A DNA stretch of 64,000 bases from Zanthoxylum bungeanum (GCA_019454045.1 SKCR01031799.1:124001-188000); one strand, 5' to 3'. Positions 11,518 through 22,808 are shown, counted from the stretch's first letter. The notes: a model not told the origin generated them from the letters alone. Translations and numbers: made by a program.

Positions 11518-12442
11518 ATGGAATTTCGAGGGGTCTATCCAGAGCGAAGCTATTCCCGTACCATCGGTAAACACAACCTCCTATTACACTTGCATGAGTA
11601 TCATATACCCAAATATATGAGAACTATGCCGTTATGCTCCCACAACGCGCACAAGTGTAATGCTAGTCTTTTACGCATTATCGATGTCCAATCTCGATAA
11701 TACTCTGACTAGGGATATTTAATGATTAAACCTTCGTGGATTGATACTGTCTCATATCATCTCAATCCAGAACTAATCATAAGGACCTTATATCATTTAT
11801 ACATCTTGGTAATATAATTACAAATGATAAAAGGGTAATTTCCTTTGTCACATAGTTAATTTGTACAACAACACCATGATCTGTACAAATAGTGATGCTA
11901 TGGGTCATAATTGTCCAACACTTTGAGCGATGTGATGCATGTCACTTTTGTGATTGATGGCAGTTTTTGAAAGGCTTTAATGCCTTGAACCAACTTTGGA
12001 AATTTAATTATTGTATTTGATTTTTGAAATCAAAAACACACAACACAACTCAAAACTTCATCTTCTCTCCTCTCTCTCTCTCACGGCACTTGGTGCCATT
12101 TCTCTCTAAAATTCTCTCCTTTTCCGAGAAGAACAAGGAAATTTTGTGGCAAAATTTCCAAAGCTAGCACTTAAAGGAGTCATTCAAAGGTGATAGGGAA
12201 ACCAACTCTTGAGCATGGAATCATTCACAAAGCTTGGAGCTTGAAGATCAAAGCAAAGGAGCTTGGCCGAACAACACAAGAAGGACAACCATGGAGGCTT
12301 GGCCGAAACTTCAAGGAAGAAATTTTTGTTGTCTTTGCATCGCAAAAGCCGATCAAAGTGAGTATTTCCGCTACTTTACTTTGATGTATTCACACATTTC
12401 ATATGCTTAATTTGATCTTGGTTTGACCTAGAAAACCCAACA
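11518..12442 (+). repeat. Truncated 3' LTR of C1, containing the same nested antisense LTR
   Basis: 11518-11920 matches 6884-7286 (the nested - strand solo LTR). CTTTG at 11921-11925 is its target copy, and 11926-12442 matches 7292-7808 (the LTR end). Differences are about twenty by eye over ~920 bp, plus a small replaced stretch near 12106. Both LTRs of C1 therefore held the nested LTR at one site. The upstream part of this LTR is gone. Confidence 0.85.
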
Positions 12443-12516
12443 CATTTCGCTTACTTACCTGAGTCTCTACCGTTCAAGAAGAACAAAATAATCATTCAAG
12501 AGTTAGCTTCTCAATA

Positions 12517-13000
12517 TATGAGTTTGAAGGGAGGACTATACAAAAGACAAGCAAATGGCATTCAACTGAAATGTTTGAGAAAAGAAGAAGCTCGAAAGGC
12601 AATGGAAACAGTACTGCCGGTGGAAGTTGAGATACAGTCCATGCGGGTATTAGCAGAAACAGAGTTACCTGAACAAGAATGGACCTCGCAGAGATTTGAA
12701 CAGCTAGCACTGCTGGATGAGAAGAGAATGAAGTCCTTGCATCACATGCAGATATACCAGAAGAGGTTGACTCGAGCGTTCAACAAGGTGCGCCCTACTA
12801 AGATCAGAAAGGGTAATCTGGTGCTTAAGCAGTCGAAGCCGTCGACGACAGACCCGAGAGGAAATTTCAGACCCAACTGGGACTGACCCTACATAGTGCA
12901 GAAAGTAATGGGAAATGGGGCAGTGAGACTGTCAGATTTTGAAGGGAATGAGTTCACCGAGCGGATCAATGTGGACAGATTGAAGCAATATTTTGCCTGA
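12517..13000 (+). pseudogene. Integrase remnant of T1 (N- and C-terminal parts fused by deletion)
   Basis: 12517-12600 encodes a stretch like the region before the integrase zinc finger (LYKRQANGIQLKCLRKEEA), also seen in T2 at about 28610-28680 on the - strand. It then continues at once into the integrase C-terminal part (TVLPVEVEIQSM, LALLDEKRMKSL, FNKVRPTKIRKGNLVLK). The catalytic D-D-E core lying between these in T2 (27900-28500) is deleted. A TGA at 12884-12886 precedes the conserved end (RLKQYFA, about 13000). Confidence 0.75.
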
Positions 13001-13032
13001 GAAAGAGAAGACCTGGCAGAGGACCTAACCCA

Positions 13033-13540
13033 ACGGGATAAGGAATTCATCCATGCATGCATACATACACGTAACATACGTGCATTCTTTTTTGTGTTTT
13101 GTTTGTTCTGTGTTTGCAGGTTTCAGACAAAAGAGAATCGAACAGTCACCAAAAGAGAACCGGCAGGAGGAAACTATAAAGCATATCTAGGGGCGATCGG
13201 AGACATGTGTAGGCACATGGCGCCAAGGAGCACAATGAGGGTCTAACCCATCAGGAATATGAAGTACCTCCACACATGCATACATACACGTCACATGCAC
13301 GCATGTTTATTCTGTTGTTTTGTTTGTGTTCACAGGTCTCGGAGAAAATAATGAAAGGCGGCAAAATATAAGCAAGCTGAGAGCAACAAAATAGTATCAA
13401 CAGTTTTCAGAAATGGATCCCCAAGGTTGAGGCCCACACATGATCATCAGTTTTGGGAATGAACCCTCAGGGTTGAGGCCTGTGCTACCAGCAGTTTTCG
13501 AGAATGGATCCCAGGGGACGAAGCCCACATTGTCAGTGGT
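13033..13540 (+). repeat. 3' untranslated region of T1 with diverged duplications
   Basis: Two related stretches containing CATGCATACATACACGT lie near 13055 and 13275. Each is followed by a T-rich run and CAGGT(T/C)TC, which resembles a 3' splice site. From 13403 to 13540 three old units related to the array at 14377 occur (around GAGGCCC or GAAGCCC). No gene is seen. Confidence 0.5.
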
Positions 13541-14376
13541 GGAACATCAGATTTCCGTGGAGTGAGTTAGTGAAAAAAAAAAAGAGAGAAATCTTTGATA
13601 GTCAGACATATGTCCGGTGATGACATTTTTTTTGCTGCGGGGAGAAACCTTAGAAACTATAAGTGCGAGATGTGCTCTCATCTGGTATTCTGAGTAGTTG
13701 ATCTCGGCTAGACTCGTGAGCACTTGATTACGGGATCTCAACAGTAGAAGCCTGAGTAGTTGACGAAATGACTAGTTGAAGAGATGGTGGTTCAGTGAAT
13801 GACCGTTCGCCTGGATGTCCATCCTGGTTTACTTATCTTACGATATATGATATGGTTGGAAACAAAGAAAAAGTCTCTGAAAAGAAAAGGAAAAAATAGA
13901 GCACCTATAATCGATAAGCGTGAAGCTACCCATGGACGAGTATTAGGACCACCATGAGGAGAAATGCTACCTTAAAGGGTAGGTGTGTCAAAAAAAAAGA
14001 GAAAGAAAGAAAAAAGAAGAGAAAAAGAAAAGAGAAAAAAGAAAGGTCAAAATGAAAAGAAAAAAAAAGAGACAAAAGAAAAGAAGAAGAAAACCATATC
14101 ATGTTGAGTATGAGGAAGTAATCACAGAGTATGATCAAGACATCTCGGTCGGTTAGACCCACTGATCCAATTCTCCGAGACAAAATCATCGAGTTGGCTT
14201 ACTTAAGGATTAAGCTGCGAAAGAGCCTCGACACACACACACTATGAGTGTATTAAGTAATTTGAAGGTTCTCTGGTTTCGACGCGAAGCATCCGTTGAG
14301 GACGAAAATATGGTTAGCTATCAGGATTATCTCGTGAGAGGCAGTACGATATGTTGGAATGAACCATCACATCATC
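13541..14376 (+). other. Non-coding 3' region of T1 with a long purine run
   Basis: No coding frame is supported. 13989-14096 is nearly pure A/G on the + strand (AAAGAAAAGA-type). The open frame on the other strand is a Phe/Ser/Leu-rich by-product of it. Confidence 0.6.
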
Positions 14377-15055
14377 AGTATCAGTTTTGGGGATGAGTCC
14401 CAGGGGCGAGGCCAACATCAGCATCAGTTTTGGGGATGAGTCCCGAGGGCGAGGCCCACATCAGCATCAGTTTTGGGGATGAGTCCCAGGGTCGTGACCC
14501 ACATCATCAGCAGTTAATGGGATGCGTCCCAGTGTCGTGACCCACATTGTCAGCGGTATTGGGATGCGTCCCTGGGTCGAGGCCCTCGTTGTCAGTTGTA
14601 ATTATTGGGATGCGTCCCAAGGTTGATGGCCCCCTGTATCATCAGTTCCAGTTTTGGGATGCGTCTCAGGGTCGTGACCCACATTTTTAGCGGTATTGGG
14701 ATGCATCCTAGGGTCGAGGCCCCAATTGCCGGTTGTAGTTATTGGGACGCGTCCCAGGGTCGATGGCCCCATGCATCATCAGTTCCAGTTTTGGGATGCG
14801 TCCCAAGGTCGTGACCCACATTGTCAGCGGTATTGGGATGCGTCCCAGGGTCGAGGCCCCCGTTGTTGGTTGCAATTATTGGGATACGTCCCAAGGTCGA
14901 TGGCCCCTTACATCATAAGTTCCAGTTTTGGGATGCGTCACAGGGTCGTGACCCACATTGTCAGCGGTATTGGGATGCGTCCCAAGGTCGAGGCCGCCGT
15001 TGTCGGTTGTAGTTAATGGGATGTGTCCCAGGGTTGAGGCCCACTGCATCATCAA
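14377..15055 (+). repeat. Tandem array of 15 GGGATGCGTCCC-type units in T1
   Basis: Unit cores start at about 14395, 14436, 14477, 14519, 14560, 14608, 14656, 14697, 14744, 14793, 14835, 14881, 14929, 14971 and 15018. The first three read GGGATGAGTCCC. The remaining twelve form four trimers with a period of 136-137 bp. Each trimer alternates endings GTGACCC, GAGGCCC and GATGGCCCC (the last unit differs). The core GGGATGCGTCCC is a near-palindrome. T2 has the same type of array at 26876-27340. Open frames across it are repeat artefacts. Confidence 0.9.
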
Positions 15056-15167
15056 CTCCGTTAGAAGCAGCAGGCAAGTCAGGTGGCAGCTGGTGAGCCA
15101 GGTAAGTAAAAATGCATTGCACAACTTTGATATGATGGTCATTGTCACACACTACACAAGTCCCATC

Positions 15168-15181
15168 AAAATGGGAGCGAC
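15168..15181 (+). other. Polypurine tract of T1
   Basis: AAAATGGGAGCGA just before the 3' LTR start (TGTAGG at 15182). In T2 the matching position (26756-26780, - strand) reads AAAGTGAGGGCGAC. Confidence 0.7.
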
Positions 15182-15674
15182 TGTAGGCACTGCATTTTTG
15201 CATATAAGTCCCGATGATGAGTCTCACATGGAGACACTACCTCTTTAAATTATGGAAGTCGCGGGAAACGGACGTCGGAAGGGAAGAGTCAGAAATTGAC
15301 ATCTTATTGGATTTAATTCACTTGTTTAGCTTCGGGTTTGCTTGTTGGACCTCTGTTTTAAAACACATCCCTAGCCCAAAACCAAAGCCACACGCCCACC
15401 TAGCCCAAGGCCATCAAATCACATCCAATAATAATTAAAACATTTAAAACACATGTCAAAAATTAAATTAAATCAAATTAAATTAAATGAAATCAAATAA
15501 AATTAAGATAAATCACATACCTAAATAAAACAAATCAAATATATCATCTTCATAATCAAGCCAAATCATATCCCTAATTAAATAGATACTTTCCTTGTGA
15601 TATACTAATTAGGAGATATCACCATTGATTGCATGATTCCTTTCCTATTCACACAAGGGGAACCCTAACCTTTG

Positions 15675-15688
15675 CTATAAAAAAAAAG
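15675..15688 (+). promoter_or_regulatory. Putative TATA box of the T1 LTR promoter
   Basis: CTATAAAAAAAAAG inside the LTR. The T2 LTRs have CTATAAAAAAC at the comparable place (36679-36690 and about 26129-26139, - strand). The conserved context points to the U3 promoter. Confidence 0.6.
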
Positions 15689-16282
15689 CCTAAACCCAAC
15701 CTTGAAACCCCTAGCTCAAACTCAAAAGAAATAACAAACAAAAAAAGAAACCCTAACGTAACTCCCCTAGCTATTCACGCCAAAACACTCCATGCACCAA
15801 TAGCACACACATATCCCCCAACTCCACTCACGCAAGTAGCCTCAACTCCACTCAAGCAAGCAGCCTCAACTCCACGCACACATAAGTCAAGCCACTACCC
15901 CTTCCTCACGCAGAAAGCCCCTTCAAATCAACCCTCAACTCCACGCAACAACACCACAAGTCTGCCCTCATTCTCCACAAGCACTAACACGCCACTACCA
16001 TCAATATAGCTCTCACCGATTCATGCCATAAGCCCTCTGACCTGCACACTCCACTGACGTAACCCCAAACCCTCATTTACAAGCTTCACGCAAACACCCC
16101 CCTTAACCAGCAACTTCACGCATAAATACTCCTCGACCAGCCTGACTTTCAACGTAAAAAAAACCCTTCCTTCAGCCCTCCAACTCACGCCTAATAACAA
16201 AGCAATAACACCCTCCTCAAACGGCCTCAGTTCATGTCCACAAACAGCCGCACAGACTTTCCCAAAACTGCACCAAAACTGC

Positions 16283-16590
16283 ACAAAAACAGCCCCTGAG
16301 ACAGCCCATGTAACTACCGAAAATACCCCTGAATCAGTCTCTAAAATAGCCCCTGAGATAGCCCCTGTAACCACCAAAAATACCCCTAAATCAGCCCCTG
16401 AAATAGCCCCTAAAACAGCCTCTATAACCACAGAAAATACCCTTAATCAGCCCCTGAAATAGCCCCTAAGATAGCCCCTGTCACCACCCAAAATACCCCT
16501 GAATCAGCCCCTGAAACAACCCCTGAAACAGCCCCTGAGATAGCCTATGTAACCACCAAAAATACCCCTGAAATAACCTCTGAATCACAC
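16283..16590 (+). repeat. U3 tandem repeat built on AGCCCCTGAAATAGC
   Basis: A ~60-66 bp unit is repeated about five times with many small changes. It combines several CCCCTGA(A/G)A(T/C)A steps with a GTAACCACC...AAAATACCCC segment. The T2 LTR has a related but different short-unit array (AGGGGCTGTTTTTCGGTGATG, about 36400-36510 reading +). Confidence 0.75.
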
Positions 16591-17122
16591 CTAAGCCATG
16601 ACCAGAAGCACCGTAAAACGGAGTAAAAAATAGCAGCCCAAACAGGGAAACAGTGAAGGAAAACGTTGAACTAGTGAACCGGAGGAGTTGCGGAGCATCA
16701 ACCCTTCCGACGGCTGTGTAACGCGCTTCCGAGAGACGACTTAAGAGGTTAGACCTGGGGGCACCCCTTTTATTTATTATCCTTTAACTTTTATTTATTT
16801 TATTACTTTATTTCGCATGAGTATTGTGGATTGGTGCATGATGTGATTTCCGGATGGACGGAATATGTGTTCTCTCTTGCAATATATCAGATGGAAACCC
16901 GAACGTAAATTCCGTAGCCGAATCTGAATGGACAGTATTGCGGTCTGCACTCGAGATACAACTCCACGTACCACTTGAGAGACACACATATTTCGTTTCA
17001 TCCAACCTTATGTTTGAGCATGATTTAGTCGTTAGTACGTTATTTATTTTTAAGCATGATTTAGTCGTTAATATGTTATTTGCTTTCCGCATGTTACTTA
17101 TTTCTGCATTTAATGAAATACG

Positions 17123-17790
17123 CATGGGCAAATCAAGTTGGATTAAAGGTCCTCCGTTTTGAGGGATGAAAAACCGAAGGGCTACCTTTGCCACGACGTT
17201 TTGCCGCGCCGGACGAAGCATGTTTGATTGAATGTGAGATATGTTTAATCGAATATACGGAGTTCCACATTATTGTCTCATTCATTTGTATGCATTGTAA
17301 TATAATGCTCATGGGCTAACTAGGGTGGATTAAAGGTCCTCTATTCGAGGGAAATGCCTGAAGGCTACCTTTACCACGATGTTTTGCCGCACCTTTTATT
17401 ATGTCATTTACCATTTTATATCATTGCTTTATTTACGCATGCATTGCATTCTAGTGCGCATGGGCTAACTAGGGTGGATTAAAGGTCCTCTATTCGAGGA
17501 AATGCCTAAAGGCTACCTTTACCACGATGTTTTGCCGCGCCGGACGAGGTACACTCGATTGAACGTGAAATGTTTCAATCGGGCATACAAGGTCCCATAT
17601 TATTTATTTATTTATTCATGTAATGATAATTTAATGCGCATGGGCTAGCTAGGGTGGATTAAAGGTCCTCTATTCGAGGGAAATGCCTAAAGGCTACCTT
17701 TATCACAATGTTTTGCCACGCCGGACGAAGTGCACTCGATTGAATGTGAAATGTGTTCCATCGGGCACACGAGGTCCTACATTATGTATT
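17123..17790 (+). repeat. Four tandem LTR units of ~150-185 bp (T1)
   Basis: Units begin CGCATGGGC(T/A)AA near 17124, 17309, 17457 and 17637. Each contains GGATTAAAGGTCCTC, then GGCTACCTTT...CACGA(T/C)GTTTTGCC. Three of the four add a GCCGGACGA tail and an oppositely placed ATTGAA...TTCAATC pair; the second unit lacks this tail. T2 has four matching units at about 35140-35735 on the opposite strand. Confidence 0.85.
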
Positions 17791-17844
17791 TGTTTATCCA
17801 TGCATGTGTTTGTGTCATTTCAGATGCCATTTTGGTAATCTTGT

Positions 17845-18050
17845 TCAAACGCGTTTCCGAACGCTACACAAACGTATGCATTCTGTCTCAGTCCGTTCGA
17901 ACGCGTTTACGAACACTACTCGAACGCGTATGCATTTTGTTTTATCATGCATCAGGTCTTATCCCGTTCGAACACATTCTCGAACGCTATACGAACTCAA
18001 ATATTCTGTCACCGTTCGAACGCGTTTTCAAACGCTACACGAACGCACAT
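17845..18050 (+). repeat. Cluster of GTTCGAACGCGTTT...CGAACGCTACNCGAACG units
   Basis: Four imperfect ~50-60 bp units are built from palindromic TTCGAA cores and CGAACG half sites. T2 has the cluster at 34800-35060. A second, shorter one lies near the LTR start at 37070-37150 and 26515-26610. CpG-dense in an AT-rich setting. Confidence 0.8.
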
Positions 18051-18562
18051 ATAGTTAACATATTTCTTTTCATCACATTTCATGCATGTTCGCTTCTTTG
18101 GTAATTTCTTTTGCATTACATAATTAATCATATCAATTCATTATTGACACTTTTACTGTTATCATTTTTTTATATTTCCGCATTTATCTAGTTAATGTGT
18201 TCGTGAGATTGTGTGCTTGCCTTTATTTCACTTACTTTTATGTATGCAAACTTAGATATGAGCTTTATTTCATACATGTGAACTTGGAAATAGAATACTC
18301 TTGGAAATATATGTTGCGTAGATTCGATTAAATTATTGCACAAATTCTTTCATTACAAGTGGCATAAGTAAGAGACCATTCCGAACCCAACGGTTTGAGG
18401 TCTTCCCTTGCGAAGGGTGAGTGCGGCCTTAAATCATTTTCCCGGTTCACACCGGATGGCAACTCCATTTTTAGTTCTCCGGTTTAGTTCCCCCGTGGGC
18501 TACTCCGTACACCCGACTAGGCCGCGAGCCTGGAACAACGTCACCGATTTCTGTGTCCTACA

Positions 18563-19361
18563 GTAGGTAATGTCTGGGCGGTTCGTTATACCTCTGCTCC
18601 AACTGCAAATCTGCCATGGTAACTTCCACGGGGCGGTTCTGATGGTATTGCTCGATGAATTTTCACCATAAATCCTCAAAGTTGCCTATGGATTTTTCTG
18701 GTAATTGCAAAAACCAAGCCAAGGAATTTTCGGTTAGCGTAGTGATAAATAACTTACACATCATGGCCTCATTGGTGATTTCCAGAGAGATCTTTTGTCA
18801 GAATTGCATCAGATCGGCAATTCGGTCTGATTTCTCCGTATATTTGTCAAAACTAGGGGGAGTGAAATCTCTGGCTTTAGCTCCCATTCGAGCCATTTTT
18901 TAAATGGTGATGTGGAGATCCCCCAAATTGCCAAGTTTGCCAAGTCCGTAGGGGTTTGCACTCGAATCCCCCTAATCTTCTTCACTATCGCTGCCATCAA
19001 TCTTTCATCAACATGCTCATCTTTCCTACGCATATCTTCCATTTTGTGGCCTAAATTCAAACTTTTTCCATTCTTTTTGGGCCCCGCTTCTTTCCAAGTC
19101 ATGCCCTGATATTTGAAACTTTTTGAATCGAAGTTTTTATCATCGATTCTGATGGATCTCCTTCCAAAATCACCATGTTGTTATCTTTCCCTAATTGCCT
19201 GTTTCCTTGGTGGTAATTGATGGCAACTCCCGCATGTTCTTTATCTCTGTCTTAATGAGGTGTGACCTATTGGATCCGAGATTTCAGCAATTGATTTTCT
19301 TATTATATGGAATACATATGCTATTGGAACTACTATTTCATTGCCTCTATTGCATCTGTAG
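18563..19361 (-). pseudogene. Gypsy-type gag remnant cut by T1
   Basis: Reading the - strand from ATG at 18897-18899, the frame begins MARMGAKARDFTPP. It then shows the retrotransposon gag pattern: SDRIADLMQF, then TLTENSLAWFLQLPEKSIG, then FIEQYHQNRP and LEQRYNEPPR up to the T1 LTR junction at 18563. Two in-frame stops occur (near 18804 and 18666). Upstream on the same strand (18809-19102) is a charged region rich in Lys and Met, in another frame. The part left of 18563 must lie to the left of T1, outside the window. Gag forms the particle shell in intact elements. Confidence 0.75.
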
Positions 19362-20626
19362 TGTAACACCCCAGTTATCATGAGGTTATCTTTACGTTTG
19401 TGTCATATTCATTTCATGTCTCCGAATGTGACGTCAAGGGCAAGTCCATAAATATTTAACATTAATTTTCTATGAAATTTTTTCCAAGATCGGTATACCG
19501 GTCACAATACCGACATATTGGTGGATGAGACCTCTTGACATAGGCACTGGAACTGGCATACCGGTGGCCCTGTAACCTTGTCTTGCATTCTGGATTCGAC
19601 CTGCTCCCATATCAGTCATTAAACTGGTCAAGTGAGTCTGTGCATAGCTACTAGAACCGACATACCGTTGCTAGTACCGGTATATCGGTCAACTTTGTAT
19701 ATATTTTACACTTTAACTCATTTCTACCTCATTTTCTTCTTCACGCTCTCTCCATTCACGTTCTTCACCATCATCTTCTTCTCCACTTTTCCTCTCAAAT
19801 CAAGCTTAAAATATTGAGTTTCTTATGCATTTCCAAACATAAAATGAAGCAAGTTCCTCATCTTCCATTTTAGCTTTTGTTTTACAATTTAACATGGATT
19901 TCTCAATCTGAGGCAAAACCCACGCATGACCCATGTCTATTTTTCATGATTTTGAATGATTAGTGTGTTAATCATACTTGGATAAGTGAGTATTGACATG
20001 ATTTGTGCATTGTTTGGGTAGTCATAAAATCCTAGAATTTGGGTATTTATCATGCCAATGAATTGTTGACTTGGGTTTAATTTTCATGTTATGGGTTTGT
20101 AATACGGAAAATTCAAGTTGAACATGATTTTAGTGACATGTAGTTGGAAGGTGTTAATTAAAGGTTTAGCCGCGAGCTACCCCTTTGTGTTGTTGTTGGG
20201 TGTTGAAATCGAGGGTCGAGCTCGGATCGCAACGTAATGCCTGTTTCCGGACTTATTTTACATTTGTTCCATATTATGAATCAACATGTTAGGAAATGCC
20301 ATATGTTTCTTTGTCGATATGACTACACGTATTATTCACGTGCATGTTTAGGATATTAATGTTCGAGTATGCTAACCGTACTTGAACACATGATAGATTC
20401 CAAACAGATGAATCCATTCAGTTTCGTTCGAGTGAATACTTTTACATTTATGTTTTCATGTTATTTACATTATGATATACTTAACTTACGACGTATGTAC
20501 TATGGCTTACGAAGCACGATTTATGATATATAAGTTGCGACATATGATCCGCAAGTCACGTTTCACATTTACAGTTTATATTTTACAAGATTGCGCACCA
20601 TGTATACACATTCATGAAAAAAAAAT
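19362..20626 (+). repeat. Gypsy-like LTR remnant starting TGTAACACCCC
   Basis: TGTAACACCCC at 19362 is a common start of plant gypsy (chromovirus-type) LTRs. Near 19490-19700 there are short inverted motifs built on GGTATACCGG and ACCGACAT. The sequence runs without a coding frame to 20626, where another repeat begins. No primer site or partner LTR is visible, so the 3' end is not defined. Confidence 0.45.
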
Positions 20627-22118
20627 TGTTGGAGTTGGTGCTTTGAACGCCAATCCAATAATGTATTTTGCATTATATTTTATTATTTATTAATAAAATA
20701 ATTACATCTTCATTTTAATTTTTGTAATGGTAATTATTATTGTGTCACTATCTCTTAGTGCATATTGGTTATATATATATATATATATAAGTGTACTCTT
20801 TGACCACTTTGGTTGTCAGTTATGTTTAATAATACATAATATTTGATATTAAAATTATCAATTAAAATAATTAAGTATTATTGGATAACATTAATTATTT
20901 ACTAGACCAATTGAGATTAATTAAATTAATCAAATTTATTTAATTGTTAAATAAAAAAATCACATAAGGGCATTATTATAATTTCATAATATCTCTACAA
21001 ATGGAGGATATTTTGATAATTATAAAATATGCATTAATAGGATTATATCACTTGATTTAATTTGATTAATCAAGTTATTAGACAAATTGATAATATTACA
21101 CCTAATATACATATTTAGATAAATTAGATTAAGTCCACCAAAAAGTTGATTAAATTTTTATTAATTAGAAAAATAAAAGGATTAGCTTAAGCATAAATAA
21201 TTAGGTTAAGCATAAAAGATTATATCAACCTAACATAATTATAGGATAAGCTTTTGAAGTTTTCTACAATTTTCAACAAGAGGAGAAAATTTGATCTTTC
21301 TTTCAAGCTTGCTAAGTAAAGTCTTGATGTTCTCTTTTAAGCTATGATTTTATTAATGATTTTATATCATTAGTGAAGCATATGATGATGTTTTATGTAT
21401 TAGATACATAATAACATTGCTTGAAGTTGAAATAAGGTAAAAGATTTGTGTATAGATACTTTAGAAGCATATAAACACAATATGGTTATGATTGGGTCAA
21501 GTTTTGTGAATATTGGACATGAAATATAAAAGTTGGAGTTTTGAACTCTAGATAAAAGTTAGAGTTTTGAACTCTAAATAAAAATTTGGAACTATGGCTA
21601 CCATTTTAGAATCACTTGACCACCTTTAAGTGACCTAAAATTATTCATGGGTTACTTCTTTTTAAGATTTTTATTTGGTTTGAATTTTAGAATCAAATTT
21701 ATGCATAAATGTATTTTAAATTTATTTATGTTTTGTAAAAATATTTGATATTTTGAAAAATATGATTGTTGTTATTTAATTATTTTAAATGTGTTTAAAA
21801 TGTGTTGATGTTGGTTTTAATGTTAAAATTTAGATTTGGGTATTTGGAAATATTTGGGGAAAAATTAGAAGAAATTTGGAATTTGAAAATTGGATTTTCC
21901 AGCTCTCTAAAACATATTGGCAAAACAACGGTGAAGTTTTAGGATCCACTTCTGGTTATGAAATTTGATTGTTAAATTTCTATTTTTCATTCTGGGTGAT
22001 TACAGAATTACGTAAAGTAGTGGGATGAGGACACTAATAGATTTAAAATCCATAATCGTATTGGTGTTTTATATTGATATGAAAATATTCTGGTAGTGTT
22101 TATTGTTGTTTTACAGAT
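20627..22118 (+). repeat. Copia LTR/leader remnant starting TGTTGGAG
   Basis: TGTTGGAGTTGG at 20627 fits a copia LTR start, and a copia gag follows at 22119 in the same direction. The region is very AT-rich with a (TA)n run near 20771-20790. I could not find the TGGTATCAGAGC primer site or a clear LTR end. The gag start is preceded by TGTTGTTTTACAG, which could be a splice acceptor or chance. Confidence 0.45.
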
Positions 22119-22808
22119 ATGGCAGCCTCAAATCCATTGGCGCATCTTTTGGATTACAACTAATTGAAAGAGACCGAAAACTACTTCGAGTGGGAGATGA
22201 ACATTCGCTTTGTTTTTGAGTCTTAGAGATTGAGCTATGTGACGCTCAATCCATTGCCCGTCAACATCGATCCTGATTTTATGCTCGTGGAGCGGGAGCC
22301 ATTTGAGAAATAGAATGACGATAACCTGAAGGTGAAGTCCTACATTTAAGGATCGATGACTCTTGATTTGCTTAGGCAGTACATAGATGTGTCTGATGCT
22401 TGGAACATTATGAGAACGCTCCAGAAGTTTATTTTTAAGAAAATCAGGAAATTGAGATATATCGAAGGTCCAATGAGCTATTCCATGCTACGCTCAAGGA
22501 TGGAGAAGCTGTTAGCATTCATGCATTAAACATGATTGAGAAGATCCAATATTTAGAGTGATATGGCATTGAGATTGATGAAAGGTTAAGGTTAAATCTA
22601 ATTCTGTCTTCTTACCTAGTACATATGTTGTCTTTGTGTTGAACTTTCATATGCATTCGATGAAACCTCTTATGAATAACTTCATAATATGTTGCACACG
22701 ACGAAACATGATTTGAAGATAAGGAATCATAGTTTATATCTCCATGGCGAAGAGAGTTCTTCAAATACTTCTAGGAAGTCAAAGAAAATTAAAATAGAAA
22801 AGAAGAAG
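22119..22808 (+). pseudogene. Copia gag, 5' part, broken
   Basis: From ATG 22119 the frame shows MAASNPLAHLLDYN, then an ENYFEWEMNIRF segment and LKVKSYI followed by GSMTLDLLRQYIDVSDAWNIM, the usual order of UBN2-type copia gag. At least four stop codons lie in frame, and the frame shifts after about 22430. NELFHATLKDGEAVSIHAL is readable near 22470. The 3' part with the zinc knuckle is displaced to 24517-24617 by an inserted solo LTR. No full-length product is possible. Confidence 0.75.

Larger units (their letters stand above)
2260..12442 (+). mobile_element. C1: Ty1/copia element nested in T1, itself nested and truncated
   Basis: The 5' LTR runs from roughly 2260 (start diverged; the usual TGTTGGACA is not intact) to 7808. 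It is interrupted by an unknown insertion (3190-4873) and by an antisense solo LTR (5262-7286). TGGTATCAGAGC follows at 7810. A long non-coding leader then runs to about 10450, with gag C-terminus, protease and GAG-pre-integrase remnants up to 11517. At that point the sequence jumps into the middle of a 3' LTR (11518-12442). Integrase, RT and RNase H are deleted. No clear target duplication is seen: right flank CATTTCG, left boundary eroded. C2 at 58405 is the same family. Confidence 0.75.
1..18562 (+). mobile_element. T1: Tat/Ogre-like Ty3/gypsy element, internally deleted, 5' end outside window
   Basis: Bases 1-270 match 18292-18562, the end of the 3' LTR, with roughly eighteen differences by eye. 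They are therefore the tail of the 5' LTR. A primer binding site follows at 274-291 and a purine-rich tract precedes the 3' LTR at 15182. The LTR has TGTAGG/CCTACA ends and is 3381 bp, which is long and typical of Tat/Ogre. Only a gag remnant (1504-2166) and integrase pieces (12517-13000) survive. Protease, RT and RNase H are missing. A copia element (2260-12442) is inserted between these remnants. The sister copy T2 (25288-37310, - strand) shows what has been lost. The element could not encode its own replication proteins. Confidence 0.85.
15182..18562 (+). repeat. 3' LTR of T1 (3381 bp)
   Basis: Starts TGTAGGCACTGCATTTTTGC and ends GTGTCCTACA. Internal parts: putative TATA box 15675-15688, CCCCTGAAATAGC repeats 16283-16590, four ~150-185 bp units 17123-17790, and a GTTCGAAC cluster 17845-18050. 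The following base run GTAGGTAATG enters an unrelated gag remnant, so the element inserted into older retrotransposon DNA. The target copy on the left lies outside the window. Confidence 0.9.

Noticed and set aside
14377..15055. CRISPR-like spacing of repeats
   Set aside because: The units are contiguous and diverged, with no unique spacers; eukaryotic retroelement array.
14605..15248. Several overlapping frames on both strands with repeated WDASQGR/GMRPRV text
   Set aside because: By-products of the tandem array; all frames stay open because of the unit length.
15629..16009. 126-codon Pro/Ser/Thr-rich frame in the T1 LTR
   Set aside because: Lies just before the TATA-downstream repeats in the LTR; composition bias of a CA-rich stretch, not conserved in the T2 LTR.
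20771..20790. (TA)n as a regulatory site
   Set aside because: Simple microsatellite in AT-rich decayed DNA; no support for a function.
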